Source: Pontederia crassipes
Taxonomy: Eukaryota > Streptophyta > Magnoliopsida > Commelinales > Pontederiaceae
DNA length: 64,000 bases
Direction: 5' to 3'
Assembly (NCBI GenBank): GCA_030549335.1
Contig: CM060194.1
Location: forward strand, 58,184,547-58,248,546
The notes under the pieces were generated by a model, which worked only from the letters and a program-made list of their open reading frames with translations, had not been told where the DNA came from and made no database searches. Both the position numbers and the translations under genes were made by a program. Shown here in pieces: positions 1 to 11,143 of the stretch (positions within the stretch are counted from its first letter, which is position 1; each line of letters opens with the position of its first letter).

Positions 1-1600
1 GAGAAGCTTCAAGTAGCCATGAATTGTATCTGTTTCTTATCTCATTTGATGTCAAATCTTGTAATTATGAGGAGCTAAACTCCATTTCTTCTAGGATAGG
101 GTAGTAGTTTAGATTAGTTTTGGATGGATATGGACTGATTTGTAATCCTGCACTGAAATCAATTCTGGTTTTCAGATTTTAGAACTTTTCTGCACTGATT
201 CATGTTATCATTAGATCCATTGTAAACCATGATTGAGATGTGTTATTTGATCTAATCACTCTTCAGAATGCATTAGGAGATAAAGTCAAATTTCTGGATT
301 CCATTTAGTTGCAAATCTGATTTCTGAATTTGGTTTCCTAAAAATCTGATTTCCTATTTTTTCTGAATCTGATTTCCTGAACTGCAGAATCTGTTTGTTA
401 CTCTCAACCTGATTAATTGAGTCTTTGGAATGTTGGTATTGTCCCTATCTTGTTCAGAAATGAATCAAGATTGTTTGGGCAATCATTTGACTCAAACTAG
501 ATTTTCCACTGATTCCTGAACAGAAATCAGAAATCTGATTTTTCTGGTTTTACATTTCTGAAATCTGATTTGTTATAAATCTGATCTTGTCATTTGAAGA
601 CCCTATTTGTATTTATAACTGAGAAGTTATCATTTGGTCTAACCCTTGTTCAGAAATGAATCAAGAATCAATGCCAAGTTCTATATACAAACCCAATTAG
701 AATTCTGATTTCTACTTTCTGAAATCTGATTTTTCTGAAATCTGAATTTTGATTTTCTTGGGCTGTTTGAATCTGATTGTCATTGGAGATTGAATTAATT
801 GAACAACTGAGAGGTTAACATCTATCCCAATCTTGTTCAGAAATGAATTGAGAAGCTTTGACATTCCTATGATTCAAATCTGATTTGGTTTTTCCTGATT
901 TGAATGAATTGAATGAGTTGCTGATTTTTTGGTTTCCTGAATTCCAAAATCTGATTTCCTGGGCTTTGGATCTGATTGTCATCAAGGATTGGATTAATTG
1001 AATATTTGAGAGGCTAATATATGCCCTGATCTTATTCAGAAATGAATCAAGATCTTTGATAATTCATAATTCAAATCTGATTTTTTCCAAAATCTGATTT
1101 CTTAGTTTGATTCTAATTCTATTTTCTGATTGTTTGGAATCTGATTTGTCAATTGTTAATCCCTATTTTATTCAAATCACTGAGAGGTGTACTTTAGGAA
1201 TCCCTTGCAGTCCAGAGATGGGTCAAGGGGCATTTGGCAAACTTGAATTCCATCAATCCACATTGCTGATATTTTTTTCAGAAATGTTGATTTCTATTTT
1301 CTCATTTTTCTAACTTCTGATTTCCATTGTCAACCCTCATATTAATCCACTACTGAGAGGTAGTCTTAAGGGCTTCTTTGAGATCCAGAGATGGGCCAAG
1401 GAGCAATGGGAATTATGAACTCATGTGGCCATATGGTTTGCATTTCCAATTAAGTGTGTTTGTGTGGATTCCAATTTATTTTGCAACCGAGAGGTTGACT
1501 TTGAATCCCCCTTGAATTCAGAGATGAATCATGGAACACAAGCACCATTATTGAGTATATTTTATCCTGGTTTGGTTGATTGGAATGATTCTATCTTTTT
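1..1600. repeat. Degenerate tandem repeat, roughly 140-215 bp period
   Basis: Non-coding. A recurring core, CTGAGAGGT followed about 25-35 bases later by CAGA(A/G)ATG(A/G)(A/G)TCAAG, is seen near 600, 815, 1005, 1180, 1350 and 1487, with a partial copy near 440-475. The first copies are spaced by AATCTGATTT-rich sequence. The arrangement resembles the non-coding arrays of large plant LTR retrotransposons. The 2040-2130 stretch just downstream, with its 'GTGGATACGACAACC' phrase, also looks like the untranslated region of an Athila/Tat-type element. That assignment is inference, because no coding domain was found here. Confidence 0.55.
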
Positions 1601-3037
1601 ATGATTGTAAATGCAAGTTATCATTCCAAACTTCCTTGGATTGCAAAAAATCAGCATTGAATCTTTCTTTTGAGCCCAATGATAACTTGATTTTCAGTGA
1701 GGACCCTCTTTTGATTCAACCTAGCTAACAATTATATAATCATATATTACTTAGTTAGAGGCCAATTGAGCTGTGGGAACAGCCATTTTCAAGTTGAATC
1801 AAAAGTTGGACATTTAGTGATAACTTGTTCCATTCCATCCTTAATTAATTTAGATGAACTCCAAATCCTAGAAGAACCTTCCTCATAGATAGTTAAACAT
1901 TTTTAGACTTCATTCTAGCATTTATAATTCAGTTTTGATAAATTTCCAAAATCCAAAAATCTGTTATCATTTCACTTTCCATAAAAAAAATCTGTTTTCA
2001 CTTCCCTTTGAAAATCTGTTTTTAGCCATTAAAGTAGAACTAATTTAGATTGTTTTAGGGTGCCTTAGACTTCAAATTCTTGTGGATACGACAACCTGAG
2101 TCTACTACAACTTACCTGTGCACTTGCAGCTAGTGAATTGGGAGACCAAAAAAAATGAAAAATTGACATTTTCTTTAATTTAAGTAAGTTATCACTACTC
2201 AATCCCAAATATCACTATCAGAATCATACGATGCCAAGACTCTACCCCCCAAAAATGAGTGAACTCAGTGTAGACTTGGATGGGAAGGTAGACTCGGCTG
2301 GACTCGCGAGTAGACTCGTGAAACTCGGTTAAACTCGGATGAACCCATGAGTAGAATCGATGCTAGAAAATTTTGAGTATTGTATTGACATTTAAAGGTA
2401 TAATTAGAATGAAAACTTGTATAGAAGCTCTAAGAGTTTGGTAGATCTATTCCAAGTGCGTCCACTATTTTTCACTCTTCATTTTCAATGATTCAAGTTT
2501 ATAATATGATTTCTTTGTTTTTAGTTAGTGTAGTTTATTGACTTCATTTGGCTTAATTAGTTTTATCATTATGATATTTTATGTGATTTAGTTGAATTTG
2601 AATTGAACAAACCTTGTTTCTTTTTATAATGTGAATTGATCTTTTATTGGATTTTTTCTTACAACATAATGTGCACTAGTTTATTTGACTATGTTATGAA
2701 ATATGAGTTACTTGTTATTTTAGGATGAATCATCATTTATTTTATGTGTATAAATGTATGAATTAGGTACTTTTTAAGCTTAACAATTGTGTATGAAAAT
2801 AATTATGACTAAAATTACTTAGGGTATAATATACTATATATTTTTTTAACTTGTACGTAAACTCTATGAGTTTACGTCTCGAGTTTACGTATTGAATTTA
2901 CCTAACGTAAAATGAGTCTACGTAGACTCTCGAGTTTGAAAACCTTGCTCTGTAGGGACAGAAGATAAGATCAGTTATAGATAAGTAATATTGGGATTAA
3001 GAAGTGGATTAATTAATAAATCTAATAAAGAAGTTTA
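1601..3037. other. Non-coding; possible short DNA element at about 2227-2960
   Basis: No gene is visible. From about 2227 the sequence is rich in (G)AGACTCG and AACTCG words. From about 2855 to 2947 it carries inverted-looking words such as TTTACGTCTCGAGTTTACG and ends in TTTGAAAACCTTGC. Ends of this kind are common in hAT- or Mutator-type miniature elements. No clean terminal inverted repeat or target duplication could be confirmed by eye. Confidence 0.3.
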
Positions 3038-3039
3038 CT

Positions 3040-3270
3040 TGGAATTGGTCGACCGGTTCAGGAGAACGGTCGACTGGTTGGCTACGGGTCGATTGACCGG
3101 TCTGTTATGATCGATCGACCGGTGGTTAAATCAGATCGGTCGATCCGTTCAGTTGAACGATCGACCGGTGGACAGGGATCGGTCGATCGATCGACAATAA
3201 AAAAAGAAATCGACGGTGGGTCATGATACCAGTTGCTGCCAATGCATGCAGACCAGTCGATCGGTTAGCG
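3040..3270. repeat. Cluster of GGTCGACCGGT-like palindromes
   Basis: Roughly eight copies of a GATCGACCGG / GGTCGACCGG word and its degenerate forms occur within about 230 bases. The same words cluster at 13340-13780 and inside the copia-like LTR at 41620-41870. The shared vocabulary suggests LTR-derived sequence, but no LTR border was found here. Confidence 0.5.
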
Positions 3271-3803
3271 TACAGAAAGTTACAAAACTTTCGAATTTCA
3301 TCAAATCTTTAGTGCAATCCCAACCTAAAATAGTTCCTAACTCCTAACAAATCAATCACACAACAATAGAGCAAAATGAATCAAACATTAATTCAAACAA
3401 TTAGATAAATCAAGAATCAAACAATCAAAATGATAAGTTGGAGCCTTCTTCTTATTTCTTTCATTTCATAAACGATTAGGGCATGGGTTAGAACAATTCA
3501 GAGGTCATGCAAAGTGATTTCAGTTAATCCACCTCTGTGCACAATTAATCACTCCTTTCGTTCATCGAAAACTGATCCACGATGCCCCTGTTTCCTCCCT
3601 GTTCTCCCTCTCGGCCACCCTCTGCAAAATCCCAGCGAAGGGCATAAGGAGAATAGGAATCGAAAGATGATAGGAGAAGGGAGAGGTCTCAGCACGACTT
3701 GCAGTTGAGACGAGACGGAAAGGGTCGATCGTTCGTGCCCAGCAACCTGTCGATTCCTCCTAGACGTTACTAGCCGCTCCAGAATTCAATAGGGGAGGTC
3801 TCA

Positions 3804-5645
3804 CACTACTAGAAAAACGCGGATTACCGACGGTCCGAACCGTCGGTAATCAGCCCGAAAACCGTCGGTAACGCAATTACCGACGGTTTTTCAGTCGAAA
3901 TCGATCCGTCGAAAAAACGCTCGTCGCAAACGGATTTGCGACGGTTGAAAAAATTCGTCAAAAATATCGACGGTTCTGGCCGTCGGAACAGTCCCCGGCG
4001 GTTTGACCCGTCGAAATTTTCCGACGGTTGCAACCGTGGGAAAAGTCCCCGGCGGTTCGAACTGTCGATATTTCCGACAGTTGCAACCGTTGGAAAAGGC
4101 CGGCGGTCCGAACCGTCGATATTTCCGACAATTGTAACCGCCGAAAAAGGCCGGCGGTCCGAGCCGTCGAAATTTCCGACGGTTGCAACCGCCGGAAAAG
4201 GCCGGCGGTTCGAACCGTCGCAACTTTTCCACGGTCGCAACTGTCGAAAATTTGGACGGGCGTCGCAACCGTCGATCTTTTGACGGTCGCAACCGTCACA
4301 AATAATTTTTTAAATATAAAAAAAATTAGCGGCTGGATCCGGTCGCTGGCATTCGGATCCGGCCGCTGGAGGCCGGATCCGCTGCCAGGAGGCCGGATCC
4401 GGTAGCTGGAGGCCGGATCCGGCGCCAGGCGGCCGATCGGGCCGCCTAGGGCCGATCCGGCCGCCTGGCGACCTATCGGCCGCTGGGGGCCGGATCCGGC
4501 CGACAGCAGAGAGAGAGAGAGATGTCGGCGCGGAGCGGGAGAGAGAGAGATACGCCGGCGCGGGAGAGGGTCACCGGCGTCCGGCGTGGGAGGGTCGCCG
4601 GCGTTCGGCGCGCGGGAGAGGCCGATCCGGTGCTCGCGGCCGGGAGAGAGAGAGAGGAGAGGAGGGAGAGAGAGAGGAGTGGAGGGAGGAGGGAGAGAGA
4701 AGAGGGAGGAGGGAAAATATATAAAGGAAAAAAGTGGAAAGAAAGCGGGAAAAGGGAAAAAAAAGCGGGATAACGAATTTTAATTACCGACGGTTTCGAC
4801 CGTCGAAAATATAAATATTAAATATTTTTATTTTATTTAGTTATATATAATATTTATTTTTTATTTTACCGACGGTTTGAACCGTCGGTAATCTTTACCG
4901 ACGGTCAAAATCGTCGGTAATTGCGACGGTTTGGACCGTCGCTAGTTATATTAATAAAATACTCTTATATATGGTATGATTATACATTTACTGACGGTTA
5001 CGACCTTCGAAATTTGCGACGGATTTTGCGACGGATGGATATCCGTCGGAAATATCGACATTCTTAATCGTCAAAAAATTAAATAATAATATAATATTAA
5101 AAATAAAATTATTTTTTTTATTTCCGACGGTCATGACCGTCGAAAAATCCGTCAAAAAAATTTAATAATAATATTTAAAATATATAATTTAATTTTTTTA
5201 TTTCTGACGGTCGTAACTGTCGGAAAAGTCGTCCGAAATTGCAACGGATGGATATCCGTCGAAAATATTGACGTTCCTAATCGTTGAAAAATTAAATAAT
5301 AATATAATAAATTATATAATTATTTTTTATTTCCGATGGTCGTGATCGTCGGAAAATCTGTCGAAAAAATTTAATAATAATATTAAAAATATATAATTTA
5401 ATTTTTTTATTTCTGACGGTCGTAACCATCGGAAAAGTCGTCGGAAATTGCGACGGATGGATATCCGTCGAAAATATCGACGTTCCTAATCGTCAAAAAT
5501 TAAATAATAATATAAATTATTTTCAACGGTCGCAACTGTCGAAAAATCCGTCGGAAACGGAATCGTCGAAAAATCCGTCGCAAATTGCGACGGATTTAGA
5601 ACCGTCGGAAATTATCCGATGGAAAATCACGATTTTCTTGTAGTG
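3804..5645. mobile_element. Non-autonomous CACTA (En/Spm) transposon, 1842 bp, with TCA target duplication
   Basis: The left end reads CACTACTAGAAAAACGC and the right end reads GATTTTCTTGTAGTG, which are inverted CACTA termini. The element is flanked by the 3-bp direct repeat TCA (3801-3803 and 5646-5648), the size expected for this superfamily. Both subterminal regions are packed with ACCGACGGT / ACCGTCGG words in both orientations, the type of array bound by TNPA-like transposases. The centre (about 4330-4720) is GC-rich, with GGCCGGATCCGG repeats followed by a GAGA-rich tract. No transposase is present. Overlapping reading frames here are repeat artefacts. It belongs to the same family as 59266-60766, in opposite orientation. 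Confidence 0.93.
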
Positions 5646-5856
5646 TCATGAGGTTTTTGAGAGAAAAAGAGGTTTAACAAAATTCTGTTTTATCTTATAT
5701 AAGACTCCTCTCCTAATCTGATCCAATTAAATCATATTAATCCCCTTCCTTTCCTAACTTTGAATGGAATATGAATTCTTTCTCTCAGCCGTCCAAGCCC
5801 ATCAAGTCTTCTCCTTTTTTTATCTTTTCTGGTTGTCGGTTATTAGAGTATATGCA

Positions 5857-6176
5857 ACAAACATTTAAAATATAGCTAGCTTCTTTTAAAAAATACTATT
5901 TTTAAAATAAAAAATATAGTGATAAAAAGTATGTAGTTCATATAACTCGTAGTTTAATTTATACATAGATCGAATAAAAGAATATGTAGTTCATATAACT
6001 CGTAGTTTGATTTCATTTAATAATATTTAGTTAAATCACGTTCCAATTCAAAAAAGTTAATCTAATATTTGAGCAAAATCAATCTCCCTTGTCAAATTGA
6101 TAGGCCAGTTTTTATTATTAGCTATCGTCAAAAAAAATTTAAATCGTCCGTGCATTGCAAGGATTTTAGCACTAAT
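5857..6176 (+). mobile_element. Helitron-like fragment, left member of an inverted pair
   Basis: This stretch ends in CCGTGCATTGCAAGGATTTTAGCACTAAT, i.e. a short imperfect hairpin followed by CTAAT, resembling a Helitron 3' end. Its reverse complement is recognisable at 11522-11850, including the GACGATAGCTAATAATG and ATAGCTAGCTTCTTTTAAAA words. The two copies therefore bracket the 8992-10320 gene in opposite orientation. The 5' end is not defined. A foldback element would be an alternative. Confidence 0.45.
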
Positions 6177-7365
6177 TTCAATATAGAGACTTCGACAGTT
6201 TTCTATAACAATTGAAGTCAAATTAAATATTGTTAATATGTATTGCTTTAAATTTTATCATTTTTTATTTAAGTTCAATTTTCTCTTTTATTTAAATTTA
6301 AATTTATTATTATTTCCACATTTTATTTTCAAAATCACATCTACTTTCCTTATTATTGATACCTTTTTTACCTTCATCCTACAAATTTTAATACATTATA
6401 TTATACTATTCAAATTCATATTCCTTTTTTCTCTCATTTTCTATTCCTTGCTATAATGTACTTTCCTTATTTTTATTTTTTCTATCCATATTCAGCTTTA
6501 TTTCAATTTTGTTAAAAAAAGTGCCAGTGCGGCACGTGCTCTTTCTGTACTAGATATTTTATCTCTAGATGTTGCAGTCACTCGCGTCGTTTCGTTTTTT
6601 TAAATCAACTTGTGCCAATTAAATATAGACGAGACTTCTTTTCAAGGGTTTCTCGTATTTATTTTGTTAATCGAGATAAAATTAATTTTCCAATTAAATA
6701 TCCTGACTCAGTCTAAAATCATCTGGGATATTTAATTTAATAGTCTAAGCTAACACATAAATCTATATTAATTTCAAATTTGGCATTCTTGAGTTTTTTT
6801 AGTTATCACGATCAAATGATTGTTAATTACTTAGAAGATATGCATTGCCAATGTCTTTGGGCACTATTCCACCGTCAAAATTACGACAAGTTGCTCATAT
6901 AGGGAATTTAATTACTTCATGAATTCCATGCTTTATTCGCTAATGATGTTTTATGTGAATTAAAACAGTTCTGACGTTCAAATGCACGTTCTTCCTGTCT
7001 CTTTTATTACGCAAGGAACCAAACCTAGCTGATAATGTTTTTCGCACAAAATTTTATAACAAAGTACAATGAGTTATTTGTATTATATTTCTTTAATTGA
7101 ATTAATTTTTCACTTGTGATTGACCTTTTATCTATATATTAATTTCAATTTGCACTGAACGACAATTACGAAACTTATTCATTCAGTACATGATCATCAT
7201 ATGGGCCCTTATTTCAGTTCATTAATAATGTTTTATATTAAATGAAGATAATGAAATCTGCCTACTAATTTACTATCAATACTATATATTCTTTCAATAA
7301 TTGGAAGTTCGATGGAGGGTGCTGAGGTCCAACAAAATAACAAATGGTCTGATGTTATAATCTTT

Positions 7366-7757
7366 CACTAGAACATTTTTAACGATTTTCGATGGTCAAA
7401 TTCCTCGATGGTCAAATTTCTCAAAAATATCATAAAATTCATCGAAAAATCTAATTTCAAATGAATTTTCCGATGAAAAGACCATCATAATAACTCGTCA
7501 GTAATAATTTTTTTATGGATTTCAAAATTCGTCGCTATTTTTGAAGTAGGCACCCGTCGAAATGTCTGAGAAGTCTATCGTCGGAGGTTCCGAAGGGATA
7601 TTCTTGTCGGAGGTTCCTACAGGACAACCAGAACCTCCGATGGGGATTTTCCGTTAGAATCTTCAACGAGATATCTCCCATCGGAGGTTTCGACAGGAAA
7701 TCCACCTTCGAAATCTGCGGCAGAAAACCCCACCGGCGATGAGATTGCTCGCATCGG
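7366..7757. mobile_element. Degraded CACTA-like insertion in the 5' flank
   Basis: The sequence starts CACTAGAACATTTTTAACG and is rich in TCGATGGTC, CATCGGAGG and GTCGGAGGTTCC words, similar in style to CACTA subterminal arrays. It is absent at the matching place of the duplicate flank (around 16770-16920), so it inserted after or was lost since the duplication. A matching right terminus is not clear, so the right border is approximate. Confidence 0.4.
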
Positions 7758-8523
7758 AATTATGGTTAACGATTTTATTTTGCCAAAATCATGATTATTC
7801 AATATTGAATAAGGTTTGTGATTTCATATCGATTAGTTAACAAATTAAAAATCATGAACTAGTAATCAGATTCAGCTCATATATGATAATGAATAAAGTT
7901 CAAGGGATATCTGCACTGGCAAAAGAAATGTTTATATAAGAAGACATTTTGAAGTCGAGCTACCAATTCATTTATCTCTAATTGATTCAAACTTTAATTA
8001 TCGAGAAAGTGGTTCTTGGCTCCTACATTAAGTAATTGAAGTTAGATATTATTTAGTCTTATTATAAATACTTATTTCTTAAATTTTTAATGTTTTTTCC
8101 TGAACCCCTCATGTACAACATGCTCGTAGAGTCTAAGTCGTTCTTTTTATCGTTAAATTTGCATCCTTTTTGCAACCGGGGAAAATTATGGCTGCATGAT
8201 AATAATTATATATAGCGTCGCAAATTGAAATTGGAATGTTTCAAACTTTCTGTCATATTCAGTAGCTTCGTTCCAAAAAGAATGGGCCACATGATGAGAC
8301 ATTCTTTAGGAAGACTCCAAACCCTAAACGATAGGAAAATAAATGATATGGTTGAATGAGTCTTATAAAGTGCTCGAAATTGTTTTAATTAATATGTGGA
8401 TATATATCGCTGGTGATAGGAAAAAGATAAACGTTGAGTTTTGCTAGTCAATTGATCAACAAGTTTGAACATCCGATTCGAAGGTAAGTCAAAGGATAAT
8501 GTTTTAAATTTGTTATCATGTGG

Positions 8524-8585
8524 TATATATATATATATATATATATACATACATACATATATTATATATATATATATATATGTAT
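8524..8585. repeat. (TA)n microsatellite in the 5' flank
   Basis: Interrupted TA/CATA dinucleotide run about 410-470 bp upstream of the start codon of the 8992 gene. Runs of TA also occur at the equivalent place in the two gene-less flank copies (about 53117-53133 and 55663-55685). The plus-strand duplicate at 17700 lacks it. Confidence 0.8.
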
Positions 8586-8835
8586 GTATATTTCACACGT
8601 TTAAATTATTTGGAAGCGGAAAAACCTATAAGTAAAAAAACTTTTCACACCTACCGGCTACCGGTCAAGGGTGGCGTTCACAACAACAGCCGTAATATCT
8701 TCTTGGATTTGTTTGTTCTATAATCATGTTCAGAACTGATAGGAACTAAATAATCAGGGTAGAATATAAAATATTTTATAAAGTTTAATATTATGACTGT
8801 TAATTTATCTAATAGCGGAAACAATTTCGGCTGTT

Positions 8836-8875
8836 CCATTTATTTTGACATGAAATTGTCATTTTCAGATTTCAT
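8836..8875 (+). promoter_or_regulatory. Conserved 40-bp promoter block
   Basis: The block runs from CCATTTATTTTGACATG to TTTTCAGATTTCAT and contains an imperfect palindrome (GAAATTGTCATTTTC). It is almost unchanged at 17960-17999 before the second gene, and in reverse complement at 52820-52865 and 55152-55197. It lies about 120-160 bp upstream of the start codon, just before the TATA box. Function as a cis-element is inference from this conservation amid more variable sequence. Confidence 0.45.
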
Positions 8876-8894
8876 GATATAGTCAACTTTTTCT

Positions 8895-8905
8895 TCTATA
8901 TATAC
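8895..8905 (+). promoter_or_regulatory. TATA box of the 8992 gene
   Basis: TCTATATATAC lies about 90 bp upstream of the start codon. The second gene has a TATA-like word at a very similar distance (18032-18041). The transcribed leader that follows also matches between copies (GAGTTCAATTTTA just before the ATG). Confidence 0.6.
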
Positions 8906-8991
8906 GTAAACTGTGAAATCGAGTACAAGGTGTAACATTGGCTCTTGACTAGTACCTAGCAAGGATCTGAGAGTTCAATTTTAGCCCCAAA

Positions 8992-10320
8992 ATGGCGCAA
9001 ATGGTAGCTATGTTTCTTCTCTTCTTTCTCTTGTTTGATCCCCCGGGTGCTGTTGCCCCTCCAGGCGGTGGGAGGTTTGGGGGGCGTTCAAATGGACCAA
9101 AACCTCCCAAGATAAAGAACTCCGTCGATTATACTCCCCCAGACAAGAAGGGTCGCCTTGCTGGTTTCCAAGCTCAGCTACAATACAGCGGATATCAGGA
9201 CTACGTGCTGCAGATCGGCGTAGGCACCCCTGCAAGCAACGTATCGCTCATAATCGACACCTTTGACGACGTCATTTGGAGCGACTGCCTGCAGAATTAC
9301 GTGCCGAGCAAGACTTCGGCCTACTACCCAAAGAATTCCTCCACCTACATCACTCCGACATGCGACAAGCAATGGGAAGAAGAGCTACAGAACGAATCAT
9401 GCCTGCAGCTGCCTCAGTGCCGATACAATTGCTCTGGCCTTGTGGGTGTTCTTGCCAACGACACATTCGTTTTCGGAGGCAGTACTCCGCGTAACCTATC
9501 TTTTGCATGCAACGATGTGGGGATCTACAATTTCACTGACACCTCTGGCTATGTCGGGCTCGGACGAGCCCCTTTCTCCCTGATCTCTCAGCTGAATTTA
9601 ACCAAATTCTCTCATTGTTTCCCGGACCAAGCTGTCAATACCACTCTTTCCAGCTACATGTTCTTCGGTTCCTACGCAGACTTGGAGGGCAACATAGCCG
9701 TCAATACCACCACTCTTCTAAATGATTCGACGGACTACATCCTTGATTTGAAAGGCATATCACTTGGCGCAAAAAGGTTGCCCATCCGTCCAGAAATGCT
9801 CCAATACGTAAAAAATTCAGATGGGACAATAATAAATGGGACGATCATATATTCGACCGACCCGTTTACTTACTTGCCACCGGAAGCTTACGAGATCCTC
9901 AAGGACGAAGTCAGTGCTCAGGTTGGACTGCCTGAGTACAACAATTCCGCTTTTAATTTCGGCCCCGACCTGTGTTTCGATTGGACATCTAATAGTCGTT
10001 TAAATTTGTCTACTCTCACGTTCCACTTCGACGGCGCAGACATGACTTTGCCAACATCAAATTTCTTGGCGAACTACACTGATGCTAATGGTACTTCTTT
10101 GGTTTGCTTGATGATAAACCCATTTTATGACGGCTACTCGTACTTGGGCAATTACCAGATGCAGAACTTTCAGTACATCTATGACCTGGAAAATGGAAAG
10201 CTGTCCTTCAGGAGCGTTCAGTGCGATGAACTTCAACCTCTCAGAAGTCATGGCGTCAAGTTGGATTTACATAGCATTACACTCTGTGTTCTTCTCATGT
10301 TATGTCTTCTTCTAGCTTGA
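8992..10320 (+). CDS. Secreted, GPI-anchored-type A1 aspartic protease homologue, catalytically dead (442 aa)
   Basis: Single-exon pepsin-fold protein of the plant nepenthesin/TAXI-like group. Residues 1-22 form a signal peptide (hydrophobic FLLFFLLF core). A short Pro/Gly-rich stretch follows in place of a long propeptide. The first lobe carries IIDTFDDVIW, keeping Asp89 but with the usual Gly-Ser after DT replaced by Phe-Asp. The second-lobe site reads TIIYSTDPFTYL, with Tyr287 where the family has the second catalytic Asp. The acidic Gly-rich flap before 'LANDTF' is absent. Family landmarks retained are GYVGLGRAPFSLISQL (186-201), MFFGSYADL and the C-terminal YSYLGNYQMQNFQYIYD. About 16 N-X-S/T sequons are present. 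A hydrophobic C-terminal tail (LCVLLMLCLLLA) fits GPI attachment. Proteolysis is unlikely. A binding, inhibitor or surface role, as for the inactive xylanase inhibitor TAXI, is inferred. The ATG is the first after the TATA box and aligns with the second copy. Confidence 0.9.
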   Translation: MAQMVAMFLLFFLLFDPPGAVAPPGGGRFGGRSNGPKPPKIKNSVDYTPPDKKGRLAGFQAQLQYSGYQDYVLQIGVGTPASNVSLIIDTFDDVIWSDCLQNYVPSKTSAYYPKNSSTYITPTCDKQWEEELQNESCLQLPQCRYNCSGLVGVLANDTFVFGGSTPRNLSFACNDVGIYNFTDTSGYVGLGRAPFSLISQLNLTKFSHCFPDQAVNTTLSSYMFFGSYADLEGNIAVNTTTLLNDSTDYILDLKGISLGAKRLPIRPEMLQYVKNSDGTIINGTIIYSTDPFTYLPPEAYEILKDEVSAQVGLPEYNNSAFNFGPDLCFDWTSNSRLNLSTLTFHFDGADMTLPTSNFLANYTDANGTSLVCLMINPFYDGYSYLGNYQMQNFQYIYDLENGKLSFRSVQCDELQPLRSHGVKLDLHSITLCVLLMLCLLLA

Positions 10321-10642
10321 TATTGTAAATCCTTGTTGGGGATAATGTCTTTCTGGTGCATATAGGTTAATAAGCATTTCTGGATAGCGACATGATTGAG
10401 TAAATATAAATGTATATGGTTGTGGTTGTTTCCTTGGCTGCCTTCATTTACCTTAGAAAGTCATGAGTATCCAATTATGATTTTTCAAAAAGCATAGAAT
10501 AGTTTTATATTTATAATTATGTGCTAACCAACTTTTCTAGAAACTTAACTGGATAGGAACATTTTGTAATTATAATTTTAATATTGCTAGTTACTTAATC
10601 ATGAAAATTAATTAATTTATGAACTGATCAAGTGATTCATTC
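10321..10642 (+). other. 3' flank of the 8992 gene, shared with the 18122 gene
   Basis: The first stretch after the stop (CCTTGTTGGGGATAATG, GCATATAGGTTAAT) matches 19472-19780 closely. An AATAAG word at about 10369 could serve as polyadenylation signal. The match continues beyond the insertion at 10643-11143 up to about 11242. Confidence 0.6.
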
Positions 10643-11143
10643 CAATGTTGTAAGACCCGACCTGGCCATCGATTCGAATTGTCTAACGGGTCAGGTCGGA
10701 GCGGTTGGACCGGATCGAACCGAATGGTCGGACCGATAATATAAATTAATAAAAAAATAAAATAAATTCAAGTGATATTATCATATTATTAATATGTAAT
10801 ATATTATTTAGCAAGAATATAATGTAATATAATAAAATAATTAAGATCAAATAATATAACAAAGTAAGCATAAATTAAATCATCAATTGAATATTTTCTA
10901 AATAAAGATGTTAATGAAATTTTATATATGTGATAAAGAAGAATATTGCAATATAAACTCAAGTGTATATATATATATATATATGATATTCTAAAAAAAA
11001 TTAATAATTTTTGTACATTTTATTTTTTTACATTTTACAACTTGATCCGGCCGGGTCGGCCGGTTGAATCCAGGTTTTGACCGGATCAAAGCGGGTCAAC
11101 TCTATGGCCGGATTTGGAATGACCCGTGAGCCGTTTTAGTGTC
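10643..11143. mobile_element. 501-bp insertion flanked by a 10-bp direct repeat
   Basis: Absent at the matching point of the duplicate (about 19785). Both sides carry TGATTCATTC (10633-10642 and 11144-11153), a target duplication of the length typical of Mutator-like elements. The ends are GC-rich with ACCGGATC and GGTCGGCCGG words and the middle is AT-rich. Terminal inverted repeats are weak by eye, so the superfamily is uncertain. Confidence 0.6.

Larger units (their letters stand above)
6535..8991 (+). repeat. Duplicated 5' flank of the 8992 gene
   Basis: This stretch aligns by eye with 15955-18121 along most of its length. Shared runs include CATCTGGGATATTTAATTTAAT-type words near 6720/16145, ATCATCATATGGGCCCTTA near 7194/16630 and the proximal promoter near 8836/17955. 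The reverse complement of the same flank appears at 52815-54470 and again at 55140-59250, without a gene. It holds no gene. Differences between copies are small indels, a TA microsatellite at 8524-8585 and an insertion at 7366-7757. Confidence 0.75.

Noticed and set aside
3824..4405. Overlapping frames of 113-138 codons on both strands at 3824-4405
   Set aside because: They follow the period of the ACCGTCGG subterminal repeats of the CACTA element, with Arg/Thr/Val-rich repeats and no domain.
8992..10320. Annotation as an active aspartic protease
   Set aside because: The second catalytic Asp is Tyr287, the Gly after the first Asp is Phe, and the flap is absent; overall similarity alone would have misled.
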